Source of the DNA: Gilvimarinus xylanilyticus
GTDB taxonomy: Bacteria > Pseudomonadota > Gammaproteobacteria > Pseudomonadales > Cellvibrionaceae
NCBI RefSeq assembly: GCF_024195295.1
Contig: NZ_JAMFTH010000001.1
Coordinates: 1,116,001-1,180,000, forward strand
Direction of reading: 5' to 3'
DNA: 64,000 bases
A program made the translations under genes and the position numbers. Positions 38,291-47,929 of the stretch are shown here, piece after piece (the first letter of the stretch is position 1; each line of letters starts with the position of its first letter). The notes beneath the pieces were generated by a model. The model was not told the origin of the DNA and did no database searches. It saw only the letters and a program-made list of their open reading frames with translations.

Positions 38291-40996
38291 TTAAATGGCG
38301 TTGATCAGTGTGTCGAATAATTCCCGAGCCACCGAGATTACCCGAGCATTGGCACTGTAGGCCTGCTCAAACTTAATTAAATTGGCGGCTTCTTCATCCA
38401 GATTTACTCCAGAAATACTGTCGCGTAGCGATTGCGTTTGCTCAAGCAGGCTTTTACCCGCCTCGGTGTTGGCGCGGGATAAATTGCTTTTGGTGCCCAC
38501 ATCCTCTACCAAGCGCCCATAGGCCTGAGCAAAACTGAGCGAATCATCGCCAATCGTGCCCTGAGTATCCAATTCGGCAAATTTGAGACCGTTACGGTTA
38601 TCGTTGCTGGCCTCGGTATTAAAGCCAATGGTAAATATATCGCCCGCTTGGGGCTGTCCTTTAATACTGACCTGAAACCCCATGTAATTAGACTGGGCAA
38701 AATCCGGGGCTTCGGTGTCGCCCAACAAGCGACTATTGCTCGGGGTTGAGTCCGAGAGAGTAACGCCGTCTGCCATGGTGATATCCATGCGGCCACCCAC
38801 AGCGATTGCGTCGGTTGTTCCAGCAGTTAATGGTTGCCCAGTCGCCCCTATCTCATCGGCAACATTGATCTCATTAGCTGGGCCGCCTGTAATCTGAATA
38901 TTGATATCGGCTCCACTGGCATCACTTAACAACAACTGTGGATCCGTTCCATTGGCCATTCGTATGCTAGCGTGAATACCCTTTGCGGTAAATTCAGAAT
39001 TAGCATTGATTTGCTCTGCCATGTATTCGAAAAAGCCCACTGGGTCGGCGCTCGGGTCCGGCACGCCTGACGCCAAGACAGCACCGTCTTGCTCAAGTAT
39101 AGGAGTATCGTTAATGCTGATTTGCACCGAATTATTTAAAGTATTTCCGCTAATTAGCGCGGTTGTATGAGCATTTACCTCCACACCGGCAATCGCGCTC
39201 ATTCTGGCGGCGGTTTGCTGCGCCGAGGCACCTACATCCGTTGTAACCTGTTGGGTATTGGTGGTTCCAGTCACAGGATCTTGCCAGCTGAATGTATATC
39301 TTTCAGCAGGATAGCCATTATCCATCGAGGCCGAATATACCTCGGCTGTCCGCCCCCCCAGGCCTGTGGCTGCGCCATCGCCAACCACAAGGGTCTGTCC
39401 CGGATCAGTGCCAAAAACCTGGTTCGTTAAGTTGGGGGTAAACTCTAAGTTGCTCATGGGTGGATCGAGCGGCACTGGATTATTCGGGTCCGTGTTATCC
39501 AGCACATCATAGGTGGTTGGCGAGGTAAACTTGATCACCAGCGGGGGATTTAACTCGCCCTGGTTAGCGAACATAGGCAGGGGATTACCGCTGCTATCGC
39601 TTACCTGCAGGATATTCCCAGCGCTTATCTGTCCACTACCCGTATTCCCCAGCGAGCTTCCGGTTCGGATGGGCGACGCCAGGGCCAGATCTTCAGGGCG
39701 GGACAAGAGCGTGTGTATATCACGTGCACCGTTTTTGGTGGGCTGCAACGTAAACGTATCGCCCCCTTGAAAACTGCCCGCCTCCAAATGAAAAGTGGCG
39801 CCGTCAAAACTGATCTCCGCGGGAAAACTTCCAGGCAGCAAACCCTGTGAAACTATTTCATTATCGCTTTTGCGGGTAATAGAATAATTGCCGCCCGTAT
39901 CGCCAATTTTAAAGGTGTAATCACTTGTCGTTAATTGACTAACATCGTCAATAGTCATTGAGACAACGCGGTCCTGTGGCGGTGCATTGTCACCGTGAAC
40001 GACACGGTTTAGCGAAATTTCCCGGCTGTTAATATCGGCGAATAAATTGGCGCCATACTCGCTGTCTAAATCCAGCCCCTGGCTTTGCAAACGGTTGAAC
40101 TCGTCGGACAGCGCTATAGCAACCCGCCCCAAATCATTCATAGAGGGGTAAAGAACATCGTCGCGAAAGCTGATAATTCCGCCCAGCTTGCCACCGCTGA
40201 TCTGACCCGTTATATCGGTGCTTTGCGCCCCGTTTTGCAGCTGAATGTTACCACTTCGATCCACCGCAAAACGGCCCACATTGGTACCCACAACCAGTGA
40301 TTGTCCACTGCCAATATAGACGTTTACCTGGCCGCCTCCGGCTTCTACAGCCTGTACATTAACCAGCTCAGATAGCGAACGCAGCGCTTCATCGCGTTTA
40401 TCCAATAAATCATTGGGCGGGTTGCTTGAGCCTCCCGTCTGACTAATCTGACGATTTAGATCGGCGATGGACTCAGCTAAAGTAGTAATTTGCTGAGTAA
40501 CCGTTTGCAATTCACTGTTAACGTCTTTTTGCAAAGTTTCTAACCGACCGTACAGCTGATTAAATCGTTTTCCCAAGCTTTCTGCACGATCTAAAAATAA
40601 TTGTCTCGCAGGAGTGGAAGACGGCTCATCCGCGGCGTTCTGCACCGCAGAAAAAAACTCTTGCAGGGAATTGGAAAGTCCAGTACTGCCGTCGGCAAAC
40701 AAGCTGTCGACTTTACCGATATTTAAGTTGTAAGCCGCTAGCTGATTGTACGCTGATGTATCAAGTCGCAGCTGATTGTTCACAAATTGGTCCACTACCC
40801 GCTCAATCGACGTAGTGGTAACACCACTGCCAATATAGCCGGCATTGCCAATAGATTGCTCGGGCCGGGTGGCATTTTCTACCTGCTGGCGACTATAGCC
40901 AGCGGTATTGGCGTTGGAGATATTATGCCCCGCGGTGCGCAACGCATTCTGGCTTGCTTGTAAACCCGAAATCGCGTTGGAGAGTAACCCACCCAT
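38291..40996 (-). CDS. flgK: Hook-filament junction protein FlgK, enlarged
   Basis: First junction protein (HAP1). The protein is 901 aa against 553 in Salmonella and about 680 in Pseudomonas. Axial ends are typical: GGLLSNAISGLQASQNALRT and AGHNISNANTAGYSRQQVEN at the N-terminus, and NLDEEAANLIKFEQAYSANA at the C-terminus. The extra mass lies about residues 330-790; residues 559-760 carry a module that aligns by eye with FlgE residues 324-512. It lies 2 bp after flgJ. Confidence 0.95.
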   Translation of the reverse strand: MGGLLSNAISGLQASQNALRTAGHNISNANTAGYSRQQVENATRPEQSIGNAGYIGSGVTTTSIERVVDQFVNNQLRLDTSAYNQLAAYNLNIGKVDSLFADGSTGLSNSLQEFFSAVQNAADEPSSTPARQLFLDRAESLGKRFNQLYGRLETLQKDVNSELQTVTQQITTLAESIADLNRQISQTGGSSNPPNDLLDKRDEALRSLSELVNVQAVEAGGGQVNVYIGSGQSLVVGTNVGRFAVDRSGNIQLQNGAQSTDITGQISGGKLGGIISFRDDVLYPSMNDLGRVAIALSDEFNRLQSQGLDLDSEYGANLFADINSREISLNRVVHGDNAPPQDRVVSMTIDDVSQLTTSDYTFKIGDTGGNYSITRKSDNEIVSQGLLPGSFPAEISFDGATFHLEAGSFQGGDTFTLQPTKNGARDIHTLLSRPEDLALASPIRTGSSLGNTGSGQISAGNILQVSDSSGNPLPMFANQGELNPPLVIKFTSPTTYDVLDNTDPNNPVPLDPPMSNLEFTPNLTNQVFGTDPGQTLVVGDGAATGLGGRTAEVYSASMDNGYPAERYTFSWQDPVTGTTNTQQVTTDVGASAQQTAARMSAIAGVEVNAHTTALISGNTLNNSVQISINDTPILEQDGAVLASGVPDPSADPVGFFEYMAEQINANSEFTAKGIHASIRMANGTDPQLLLSDASGADINIQITGGPANEINVADEIGATGQPLTAGTTDAIAVGGRMDITMADGVTLSDSTPSNSRLLGDTEAPDFAQSNYMGFQVSIKGQPQAGDIFTIGFNTEASNDNRNGLKFAELDTQGTIGDDSLSFAQAYGRLVEDVGTKSNLSRANTEAGKSLLEQTQSLRDSISGVNLDEEAANLIKFEQAYSANARVISVARELFDTLINAI
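38717..39322 (-). other. FlgK inserted module, related to FlgE module
   Basis: Residues 559-760 of FlgK. Landmarks in order: DNGY; GASAQQTAARMSAIAGV; TTALISGNTLNNSVQ; a segment with EQINANSEFTAKGIHA; LLLSDASGADINIQ; VGGRMDITMADG; STP; RLLGD. The same landmarks recur in the same order in FlgE (46359-46925). Confidence 0.8.
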
Positions 40997-40998
40997 AG

Positions 40999-41904
40999 CT
41001 AACCCTCTGTCCGATGGTTTGAGGCAGCGGCCAAGCGCTGCATAATAGACTGAATTTTACGGGCGTAATCCGGATCGGTTGCATAGCCCGCGCTTTGCAA
41101 TTGCGCTGCGAATTCGGCGCCGTTACTACCAGCGTTTAGCGCCTTTTGGTAGCGGGGCTTGCGCAGCAAGTCCACATAATCGGAAAAGCTTTCAAACAGC
41201 GAGTTATAACGACGAAAATCGGCTTGAGTTGTGTACTTTTCGCCCTGCTGATATTCATCGGTCACAGCGGATACGGTATCGCCTTGCCAACGGCTTCCCG
41301 CTTTGATATTGAACAGATTATTACTACTTTGGCCGTTGCCATCGCGCAACACGTATTTCCCCCACCCCGTTTCCAAGGCCGCTTGCGCCATTAAGGCATC
41401 GGCATTGACGCCCAGGGTATTTGCCGCCCATTCGGCATAGGGTTTGATTGAATCAATAAACGCCTGGGTACTGTCTTGGTCTTGCGCTTTCACCACGGTA
41501 GGCGAACCGTTCACTTCGCTCGTGCGGCGAAGGTTGGCGGTTATGTCTTCAGCCGGGTTAGCCTCGGTTTGACCATAGTCGCGTTGCATTTGCCGGTAAA
41601 GCACATCGGCCAGGCCCATGCCCCGCCCTTTGGTTAATTCCAGTGACAGCTGCTGATCCATCATTTGCTGATAAAACTGACTTTCGGAAGAGTTTAGGAA
41701 ACTGCCTTCAGAGAAAGTCTCGCTTGCTGCGCGCATACTTTTAAACATTTGTTGCACAAACATCGCTTCAAACTGTTGCGCCACCGCTTTTAGTGCTTGC
41801 GGATCATCATCGCGCCCCATTTTGCGCACGGCATTCAGCCCCGCGTTATCGAAAAAGGTATCCTGTGCGGTCTGATTGACCAATGCGCTGCTGATGGTTT
41901 TCAT
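40999..41904 (-). CDS. flgJ: Rod cap / peptidoglycan hydrolase FlgJ
   Basis: Two-domain protein. The N-terminal rod-cap part (about residues 1-110) contains ALKAVAQQFEAMFVQQMFKS, and the C-terminal glucosaminidase-family domain (about 145-295) contains MAQAALETGWGKYVL with the catalytic glutamate, SNNLFNIKAGSRW and FRRYNSLFESFSDYVDLLRK. The protein is 301 aa. It opens a hole in peptidoglycan for the growing rod. Its ATG overlaps the flgI stop by one base. Confidence 0.96.
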   Translation of the reverse strand: MKTISSALVNQTAQDTFFDNAGLNAVRKMGRDDDPQALKAVAQQFEAMFVQQMFKSMRAASETFSEGSFLNSSESQFYQQMMDQQLSLELTKGRGMGLADVLYRQMQRDYGQTEANPAEDITANLRRTSEVNGSPTVVKAQDQDSTQAFIDSIKPYAEWAANTLGVNADALMAQAALETGWGKYVLRDGNGQSSNNLFNIKAGSRWQGDTVSAVTDEYQQGEKYTTQADFRRYNSLFESFSDYVDLLRKPRYQKALNAGSNGAEFAAQLQSAGYATDPDYARKIQSIMQRLAAASNHRTEG

Positions 41905-43004
41905 TAGATCACCATTAAATCCGCTTTAAGCGCGCCGGATTGTTTCAGGGCCTCGAGTATGGCCATTAAATCTGCCGGTGACGCGCCAACGTTGTTTACG
42001 CTTTTAACAATGTCCTCTAAGGTAGCGCCCGGCGCAAACTTAAACATCGGATTGGTTTCTTCTTCAATTTCTACTGATGAATTGGGTGTAACCACTGTAT
42101 CTGCACCCCGGGTAAAGGGCCCCGGCTGGCTAACTTCGTAATCCTCGGACACCGAAACGGTAAGGCGACCGTGGGTGATGGCTACCGGGGATACACGAAC
42201 GTGCTGCCCCACCACAATGGTGCCAGTGCGCGAATTAATCACGACTCGTGCGGCCTCCTCGCCCGGTGTTACTTCAATATTTTCCAGCAACGCCAAAAAA
42301 TCCACCCGCTGTGCGGGATCAACCGGGGCGTTTACTCGCACCGATACGGCGTCCATGGGTTTGGCAACCTCTGGGCCCAGCATGTCATTCACAGCACGGG
42401 CCAAGCGATTGGCCGTGGTAAAGTCGGGCTGGTGTAAGTTAAAAACTATGGGCTGGCCGGCCGCGAAATTGTTGGGCACAACTCGCTCGACCAAAGCACC
42501 ACCGGGAATCCGACCTACACTGGGTACATTCACCGTAATGCTGGAACCGTCGGCACCCTGAGCACCAAAACCACCCACCACCAAGCTCCCCTGTGCCACA
42601 GCGTAGGTGTTGCCGTCTACCCCTTTAAGCTCGGACATTAACAAACTACCGCCGCGCAAACTGGTGGCGTTACTAATCGACGACACCGTGATATCCAGTT
42701 TTTGTCCCGGTTTAGAAAAAGGTGGCAGTTCGGCCTGAATCATCACAGCTGCGACGTTTTTCATTTGCATGCGTGTACCTTCGGGTATGGTAATACCGAA
42801 TTGCTTGAGCATGTTGTTGAACGACTGCGTGGTAAATGGGCTTTGGGTGGTTTGGTCCCCGGTTCCGTCCAGCCCGACCACCAGGCCGTAGCCGATAAGC
42901 TGGTTACTGCGGACCCCAGCGACCGAAGCAATGTCTTTAATTCGCTCAGCCGTTGCACTAACCGACAAAAGAAATAGACAAAATATGGCAATTAACGTTT
43001 TCAT
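41904..43004 (-). CDS. flgI: Flagellar P-ring protein FlgI
   Basis: Forms the periplasmic P-ring around the distal rod. The protein is 366 aa with a signal peptide ([19 protein letters not shown]). Family blocks: [54 protein letters not shown] and [20 protein letters not shown] near the C-terminus. It is 9 bp after flgH. Confidence 0.97.
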   Translation of the reverse strand: MKTLIAIFCLFLLSVSATAERIKDIASVAGVRSNQLIGYGLVVGLDGTGDQTTQSPFTTQSFNNMLKQFGITIPEGTRMQMKNVAAVMIQAELPPFSKPGQKLDITVSSISNATSLRGGSLLMSELKGVDGNTYAVAQGSLVVGGFGAQGADGSSITVNVPSVGRIPGGALVERVVPNNFAAGQPIVFNLHQPDFTTANRLARAVNDMLGPEVAKPMDAVSVRVNAPVDPAQRVDFLALLENIEVTPGEEAARVVINSRTGTIVVGQHVRVSPVAITHGRLTVSVSEDYEVSQPGPFTRGADTVVTPNSSVEIEEETNPMFKFAPGATLEDIVKSVNNVGASPADLMAILEALKQSGALKADLMVI

Positions 43005-43013
43005 GCTGAATCC

Positions 43014-43697
43014 TTAAAAAGGCCAGTAACCACTGTTAAAGAATTTTGACATCCACCCCATATTCTGGGAGTTGGCCAGTTCTCCAGTGCCGCTATACGA
43101 AATTTGCGCATTGGCCAAACGAGTAGAGGCAACGGTGTTTTGTGGTGAGATATCTTCCGGACGCAAAATACCGCTAATGCGGATAAACTCGTCACCTCGA
43201 TTTAAGGTCATCCACTTTTCGCCCCGTACGATCAGATTTCCATTGGGTAAAACATCCGCAACGGTTACCGCGATACTGCCCGATAAGCTATTGCTTTGAT
43301 CGGCGCCGGCATCACCGTTGAAGTCACGATCCTGGTTAATATTGGTGTCAAACGGCATGCCGTTTAAGGTGGGCGTGGTACCGAAAATAGTTCCGGCTGG
43401 CAAGCTTGTAGAGCTTTCTTTGGTGACATTAACGCCCGAACTTTTACTGGAGGCGGTACGCTCATTCAAGACGATGGTAATAATGTCGCCAATATTTCGG
43501 GCCTTAGTATCGGTGAAAAGCGTCATGCTCTGACTGGCCTGATACAGCGAACCATTGGTTTGCGTAGGCTGCTGTACCCGGGTCGATACCGTGGGCGCAT
43601 AATAGGGGTCGCCCGGCTGCGGTTTGGGCCCGGTGGCACAGCCGCTTAAAACCAGCAATGCGAACACAAAAACGACAAAGCATTTCATGACATTCAT
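43014..43697 (-). CDS. flgH: Flagellar L-ring lipoprotein FlgH
   Basis: Outer-membrane lipoprotein of the L-ring. The protein is 227 aa. The lipobox is VLSGC with the acylated cysteine at residue 20 (a second Met at residue 4 could be the start). Family blocks: SLYQASQSMTLFTDTKARNI, GDIITIVLNERTASSKSS and LIVRGEKWMTLNRGDEFIRI. The gene ends YWPF. It is 6 bp after flgG. Confidence 0.97.
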   Translation of the reverse strand: MNVMKCFVVFVFALLVLSGCATGPKPQPGDPYYAPTVSTRVQQPTQTNGSLYQASQSMTLFTDTKARNIGDIITIVLNERTASSKSSGVNVTKESSTSLPAGTIFGTTPTLNGMPFDTNINQDRDFNGDAGADQSNSLSGSIAVTVADVLPNGNLIVRGEKWMTLNRGDEFIRISGILRPEDISPQNTVASTRLANAQISYSGTGELANSQNMGWMSKFFNSGYWPF

Positions 43698-43703
43698 CCT
43701 AGA

Positions 43704-44489
43704 TTAAAGCGTTTGGGTGATGTACTGCAGCATCTGGTCGGCGGTGGATACGACTTTAGAGTTCAACTCGTAGGCACGCTGGGTGCTGATCATATCCACC
43801 ATTTCCTGCACGATTTCCACGTTAGAGCTTTCTAACATGCCCTGCTGAATACTACCCATGCCGTTCTCGGCTGGTGCACCAACCAAGGGGTTACCACTGG
43901 CGACACTCTCGACAAATAAATTACCGCCTACCGCCTGCAGGCCCGCGGGATTCACAAAGTCAGCCAGTAGGATGTCACCCAGCTGCTGAGGCTCAACTTC
44001 ACCTTCAACAAATGCGTTAACCACCCCATCTACACTGATGGTGATTTTGCTGGCGTTTTCGGGTACGTTAATAGGTGGATCTAAGAGTAAGCCATCGGCG
44101 TTAACCAACTGCCCTTCCCCATTAATTTGCAACTGGCCATTGCGGGTATAAGCCTGGGTACCGTCTGGGCGCAGCACCTGCAAAAAACCGCGACCGTTAA
44201 TGGCGATATCAAGTGCCTGATCCGTTACTTCCAGGTTACCCTCGGTAAATTGTTTTTGCGTTCCCACAACCCGAACCCCGGTTCCCAGCTGCAAGCCTGA
44301 GGGCAGCTCGTTATCCTGATTGGCTTGCGCACCCGGCTGACGCTGGGTTTGATAGAGCAAATCCTCAAAGGTAACGCGATCGCGTTTAAAGCCCACGGTG
44401 CCCACATTGGCCAAGTTGTTGGAAATGGTGGTCAGCTGTTTGTCTTGTGCCGTTAAGCCGGTTTTACTAACGTATAGTGCTGCGTGCAT
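43704..44489 (-). CDS. flgG: Distal rod protein FlgG
   Basis: Major distal rod subunit. The protein is 261 aa, near the usual 260. N-terminal KTGLTAQDKQLTTISNNLAN and VGTVGFKRDRVTFEDLLYQT, central QALDIAINGRGFLQVLRPDG, C-terminal SSNVEIVQEMVDMISTQRAY and LQYITQTL are all typical. It lies 27 bp after flgF. Confidence 0.97.
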   Translation of the reverse strand: MHAALYVSKTGLTAQDKQLTTISNNLANVGTVGFKRDRVTFEDLLYQTQRQPGAQANQDNELPSGLQLGTGVRVVGTQKQFTEGNLEVTDQALDIAINGRGFLQVLRPDGTQAYTRNGQLQINGEGQLVNADGLLLDPPINVPENASKITISVDGVVNAFVEGEVEPQQLGDILLADFVNPAGLQAVGGNLFVESVASGNPLVGAPAENGMGSIQQGMLESSNVEIVQEMVDMISTQRAYELNSKVVSTADQMLQYITQTL

Positions 44490-44516
44490 GGTATTAACCT
44501 CGTTTTAACTTAACGC

Positions 44517-45260
44517 CTAAGACATCTGCAGCAGGCGTGCTGAGCTTTCAGAATGTTCTTTAACTGTCTGCATTAATTTGACTTGCAATTCATACTGACG
44601 GGATAGACTAAGGATTTCAGTGAATGCCTCAACCGTGTTTACGTTGCTGCCCTCAAGTGCACCACTGGTCACTTGTACATTGGCGTCAGCCTCTAAAACC
44701 GGAATTTCCGCATGGCGAAATAAACCGTCAGGGGATTTTTCCATCTGCGCAATATTGGGGTTCACCAACTTGATACGATCAATCTCAACCAAATTCTCCG
44801 GGCCTTCGCCCTGGGCGACGATAGAGATGGTGCCATCCTTGCCAATAGCGATTTTGCTGCTAGGCGGTACAGCGATAGGGCCATTGTTGCCATACACCAG
44901 TAGACCATTGCCGGTGCGCATCAGACCATTGGCATCCAGTTGCAAATCCCCTGCACGGGTATAGGCTTCGCCCCCTTCGGGACTTTGCACGGCAATAAAG
45001 CCGTCACCGTTTATGGCAACATCCAGATCACGCCCTGTCTGCTGGACTCGTCCCGGGGCAAAATCAGTAGCGGGCGATTCGGTTAGCGCATAGGCGCGTG
45101 TGGGTTGACCGTCGCCGTAATAAACCCCCATAGATCGAGCCTGAGCAAAATCGGCGCGAAACCCCGTGGTGTTTACATTGGCCATGTTGTTGGCGTGATT
45201 CGCCTGAGCCTTCATATTGTGCTTGGCTCCGGTCATCGCGATGTAGAGGGCTTTGTCCAT
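44517..45260 (-). CDS. flgF: Proximal rod protein FlgF
   Basis: Proximal rod component. The protein is 247 aa. N-terminal DKALYIAMTGAKHNMKAQAN and HANNMANVNTTGFRADFAQA, central GRDLDVAINGDGFIAVQSPE, C-terminal EGSNVNTVEAFTEILSLSRQ match FlgF. It opens the flgF-G-H-I-J-K-L unit and has a sigma-54-type promoter upstream. Confidence 0.96.
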   Translation of the reverse strand: MDKALYIAMTGAKHNMKAQANHANNMANVNTTGFRADFAQARSMGVYYGDGQPTRAYALTESPATDFAPGRVQQTGRDLDVAINGDGFIAVQSPEGGEAYTRAGDLQLDANGLMRTGNGLLVYGNNGPIAVPPSSKIAIGKDGTISIVAQGEGPENLVEIDRIKLVNPNIAQMEKSPDGLFRHAEIPVLEADANVQVTSGALEGSNVNTVEAFTEILSLSRQYELQVKLMQTVKEHSESSARLLQMS

Positions 45261-45319
45261 TTCCGACTCCGCTGGTTTTTTGTCACTTTCGCCTTGTAGG
45301 GCGGTTATTGACTGTTATA

Positions 45320-45334
45320 GCAATCGCTATGCCA
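45320..45334 (-). promoter_or_regulatory. Sigma-54 (RpoN)-type promoter of flgF
   Basis: Minus strand TGGCAT-N5-TTGCT; the GG and GC dinucleotides are 10 bp apart, as required for -24/-12. It lies 60 bp before the flgF ATG. Flagellar class-II/III activation by FleQ or FleR type regulators is inferred. Confidence 0.85.
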
Positions 45335-45430
45335 AACAACAAAAAACTCAAAAAGTCGTAATTTTTCTATATATTTCAAGCAAATAGAAAAAAGAAAGGG
45401 AGTAGATAAGAAGCTTAGGGGGAATAAGAT

Positions 45431-45465
45431 TAAGAAAGCGGCAAAGAGCTTCCGCCCTTTGCCGC
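45431..45465 (-). terminator. Terminator after flgE
   Basis: GCGGCAAAG (45438-45446) pairs with CTTTGCCGC (45457-45465). On the minus strand it is followed by TTTCTTAATC. The stem sequence is nearly the same as in the cheR terminator. Confidence 0.7.
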
Positions 45466-45473
45466 CACCATAA

Positions 45474-47894
45474 TTAACGCAAATTGATAATGGTTTGTGT
45501 GGTCTGGTTGGCCGTTTCTATCGTTTTAGCGCTGGCCTGGAAATTTCGCTGAGCGATAATCAGGTTAACCAGCTGCGATGACAAATCCACATTTGATTCT
45601 TCTAGTGCACCTGAGTTGATACTGCCTAAAGAAGCAGATCCCGGAGCACCAATTACCGCTTCACCTGTATCGGCGCTCTGTGCCCACATCGTGTCACCCA
45701 CTGGTTTGAGGGCCTCGACATTAGCAAAGTTCGCCAGCGCCACCTGCCCTAGCACCTGCGCCTCTCCATTGGTAAAGCGGGCGAAGATTATACCTGAATC
45801 ATTAACATCTAACCCTGACAAGCGACCGGTGGTATAGCCATCTTGATCTAACTGTTCTACCGCAAATTCGGCGCCAAACTGGGTGGAACCCGCTAAATCG
45901 ATTAAAAAGTTCGAGCTGGAAGGCGGCTCAGCTACCGGGGTGCTACCACCCTGCAAAACCGGCAAAGGCCCCAAAGCGCCGATCTCATTACCCTGTTCAT
46001 CGCGTGGCGTCCAGTTAGAGATCAACATAGTATCAGTCAGCGACTCGTTTAATGTTCCATCTTGATTAAAATGAACATTGAACGCCGCCTGTGTCGGCAA
46101 GGTGTTCTCCGGCGGCGGCAGGGTCGGATCCGGGTCGCCCACCTCCTGTCCATCCACCTGAACGTACATCACCCAATGGTTTGGCGAAGTCGATGGGTTA
46201 TTAGGATCATAGGGTTGCTTTACAAAATATTGGGTCATCACATGAGGATTACCCATACTGTCAAAAATAGTGTTGGATGTAGCGTGGTTATAAGTCGCTT
46301 GGTCCTCGGGATCAAATTGATTGACCGGGACTTCGGTAAAAGAGGCGGGCCCTAGCGGTGCGAACAAGTTGCCCACAGCGGGAGTGGCGCTGGCAACTTC
46401 ATAGCCTTCGTCCATTAAAATAGATATTTGGCCACCCACTACTATAGATTGAGACGCATCGCCCATTGCGGGATCAGTGTTCAAATCTAATGTTTGATTT
46501 GAACCGGCAGTATTACTGCCTAACACTGTAATAAAACCACTCGAACCGCCATCGGCAAAGCTAAAATTTAAGTCTGTACCAACCGACGAGGTTAGCACTA
46601 GATTATCCTGGTTGGTTCCAGGATCCGTTACGACTTCGGCTGATATTCCAGGCAAGGTCGACGTGGTTAGGTTATTAATTTCATCAGCCAAAGCGTTAAT
46701 ATCACTGGAGGTTAAAACAACTCCATTAAGCTGAAGAGTCTGACTTGAATTGTCTAACGTTAAACCGTCAATTGTTGCAGTCGTTGTAGCGGTCGCAGAC
46801 ACCCCTGGCAATGCATTTAGCTCTGAAGCCGTTTGCGCTGCCGATGCGCCTTGCTCTGAGTTATAGGTTACTTCTGTACCTTCAGGGTTACTAATAACGA
46901 GCTGCTGAGGAGCGTAACCGTTGTCTTGCGCAGGCTCGCCCTGCTCTTCCACAGTAAACTGCGACGGATCAAAATTAGTTCCGTCAATATCCACCGAGGG
47001 CCCTGCGGGAGGAGTTGTTGAAGTCTCAGCGATATCAAAGTTACTATCAACCCCCTCAGTCCCATCTTGTATTTTTATCACACCGCCATCCAGAGTGGCT
47101 ACAGCATTAATATTTCCCGCGAGAATTTGATTATTGATTTCTTGAACCAACTCATCTGGTGATGAGAAGTCATCATCGATGTCAATGTCTACGCTCCGCT
47201 CATCATCCTCTCCCGGATTTCGAGTTAGAGAAAATTGCGCTGTGACTGACCGAGTCTCCCCCACAGCAAGTCCTGCTAATGCACCAGTATTAACGCCAGT
47301 ATCTATAATAGTAGTAGTTGGCTCTCTCAAGCCTTTCAGCGACTCTCCAACCGCCAAACCGTCAGTAGAGAAAGACTGCCCCACCGTTTCCAGCACCTGC
47401 TGGTTAGCATTCACATTAATCGACGCCGATACATCGGTGGTTTGACGAGGCGCTTGGGTACTAACATCTACCTGTAAATCTGACAGTATACCACTGACAT
47501 TACCATCTTCGTCGGCGGTATAACCTTGCAGGTTATAGCCAGTATTGGTCACAACATAGCCATCCTGATCTAACCCAAAGGCTCCAGCGCGAGTAAAAAG
47601 TTGATCGCCTCCGTCATCCACCACAAAAAAGCCGCCACCATTAACTGCCAAGTCAAGCTGGTTATCGGTAAAGTTTAAATTGCCCTGGCCAAACTGCTGC
47701 CGGATATTTTGCACGCCGACCCCCGAACCAGGCGTATTAGAGCCGCTACCGAGCAACGAGCTTGCATACACATCGCCAAATTCAACTCGCGAGGTTTTAA
47801 AACCTGTGGTGCTGGCGTTAGCGATGTTATTACCGGTAACTTCTAAGTCAGTGTTGGCGGCCCGAATGCCGCTTAGCGCTGTATTGAATGACAT
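45474..47894 (-). CDS. flgE: Flagellar hook protein FlgE, enlarged
   Basis: Hook subunit. The protein is 806 aa against about 403 in Salmonella and 462 in Pseudomonas. N-terminal SFNTALSGIRAANTDLEVTG and NNIANASTTGFKTSRVEFGD, and C-terminal LEESNVDLSSQLVNLIIAQR and FQASAKTIETANQTTQTIIN are the conserved axial parts. The insertion spans about residues 150-560 and is rich in Thr, Ser, Asn and Asp; residues 324-512 match a module in FlgK. Codon use and base composition in 46400-47400 are more AT-rich than the neighbours. Last gene of flgB-C-D-E. Confidence 0.95.
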   Translation of the reverse strand: MSFNTALSGIRAANTDLEVTGNNIANASTTGFKTSRVEFGDVYASSLLGSGSNTPGSGVGVQNIRQQFGQGNLNFTDNQLDLAVNGGGFFVVDDGGDQLFTRAGAFGLDQDGYVVTNTGYNLQGYTADEDGNVSGILSDLQVDVSTQAPRQTTDVSASINVNANQQVLETVGQSFSTDGLAVGESLKGLREPTTTIIDTGVNTGALAGLAVGETRSVTAQFSLTRNPGEDDERSVDIDIDDDFSSPDELVQEINNQILAGNINAVATLDGGVIKIQDGTEGVDSNFDIAETSTTPPAGPSVDIDGTNFDPSQFTVEEQGEPAQDNGYAPQQLVISNPEGTEVTYNSEQGASAAQTASELNALPGVSATATTTATIDGLTLDNSSQTLQLNGVVLTSSDINALADEINNLTTSTLPGISAEVVTDPGTNQDNLVLTSSVGTDLNFSFADGGSSGFITVLGSNTAGSNQTLDLNTDPAMGDASQSIVVGGQISILMDEGYEVASATPAVGNLFAPLGPASFTEVPVNQFDPEDQATYNHATSNTIFDSMGNPHVMTQYFVKQPYDPNNPSTSPNHWVMYVQVDGQEVGDPDPTLPPPENTLPTQAAFNVHFNQDGTLNESLTDTMLISNWTPRDEQGNEIGALGPLPVLQGGSTPVAEPPSSSNFLIDLAGSTQFGAEFAVEQLDQDGYTTGRLSGLDVNDSGIIFARFTNGEAQVLGQVALANFANVEALKPVGDTMWAQSADTGEAVIGAPGSASLGSINSGALEESNVDLSSQLVNLIIAQRNFQASAKTIETANQTTQTIINLR
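46359..46925 (-). other. FlgE inserted module, related to FlgK module
   Basis: Residues 324-512 of FlgE. Landmarks in order: DNGY; GASAAQTASELNALPGV; TTATIDGLTLDNSSQ; ADEINNLTTSTLPGISA; LVLTSSVGTDLNFS; VGGQISILMDEG; ATP; NLFA. Matches FlgK residues 559-760 in the same order, with FlgE lacking about a dozen residues in the middle. Confidence 0.8.
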
Positions 47895-47929
47895 GGTTTT
47901 TGTTCTCCTATACTAGGAACACCACAGGT

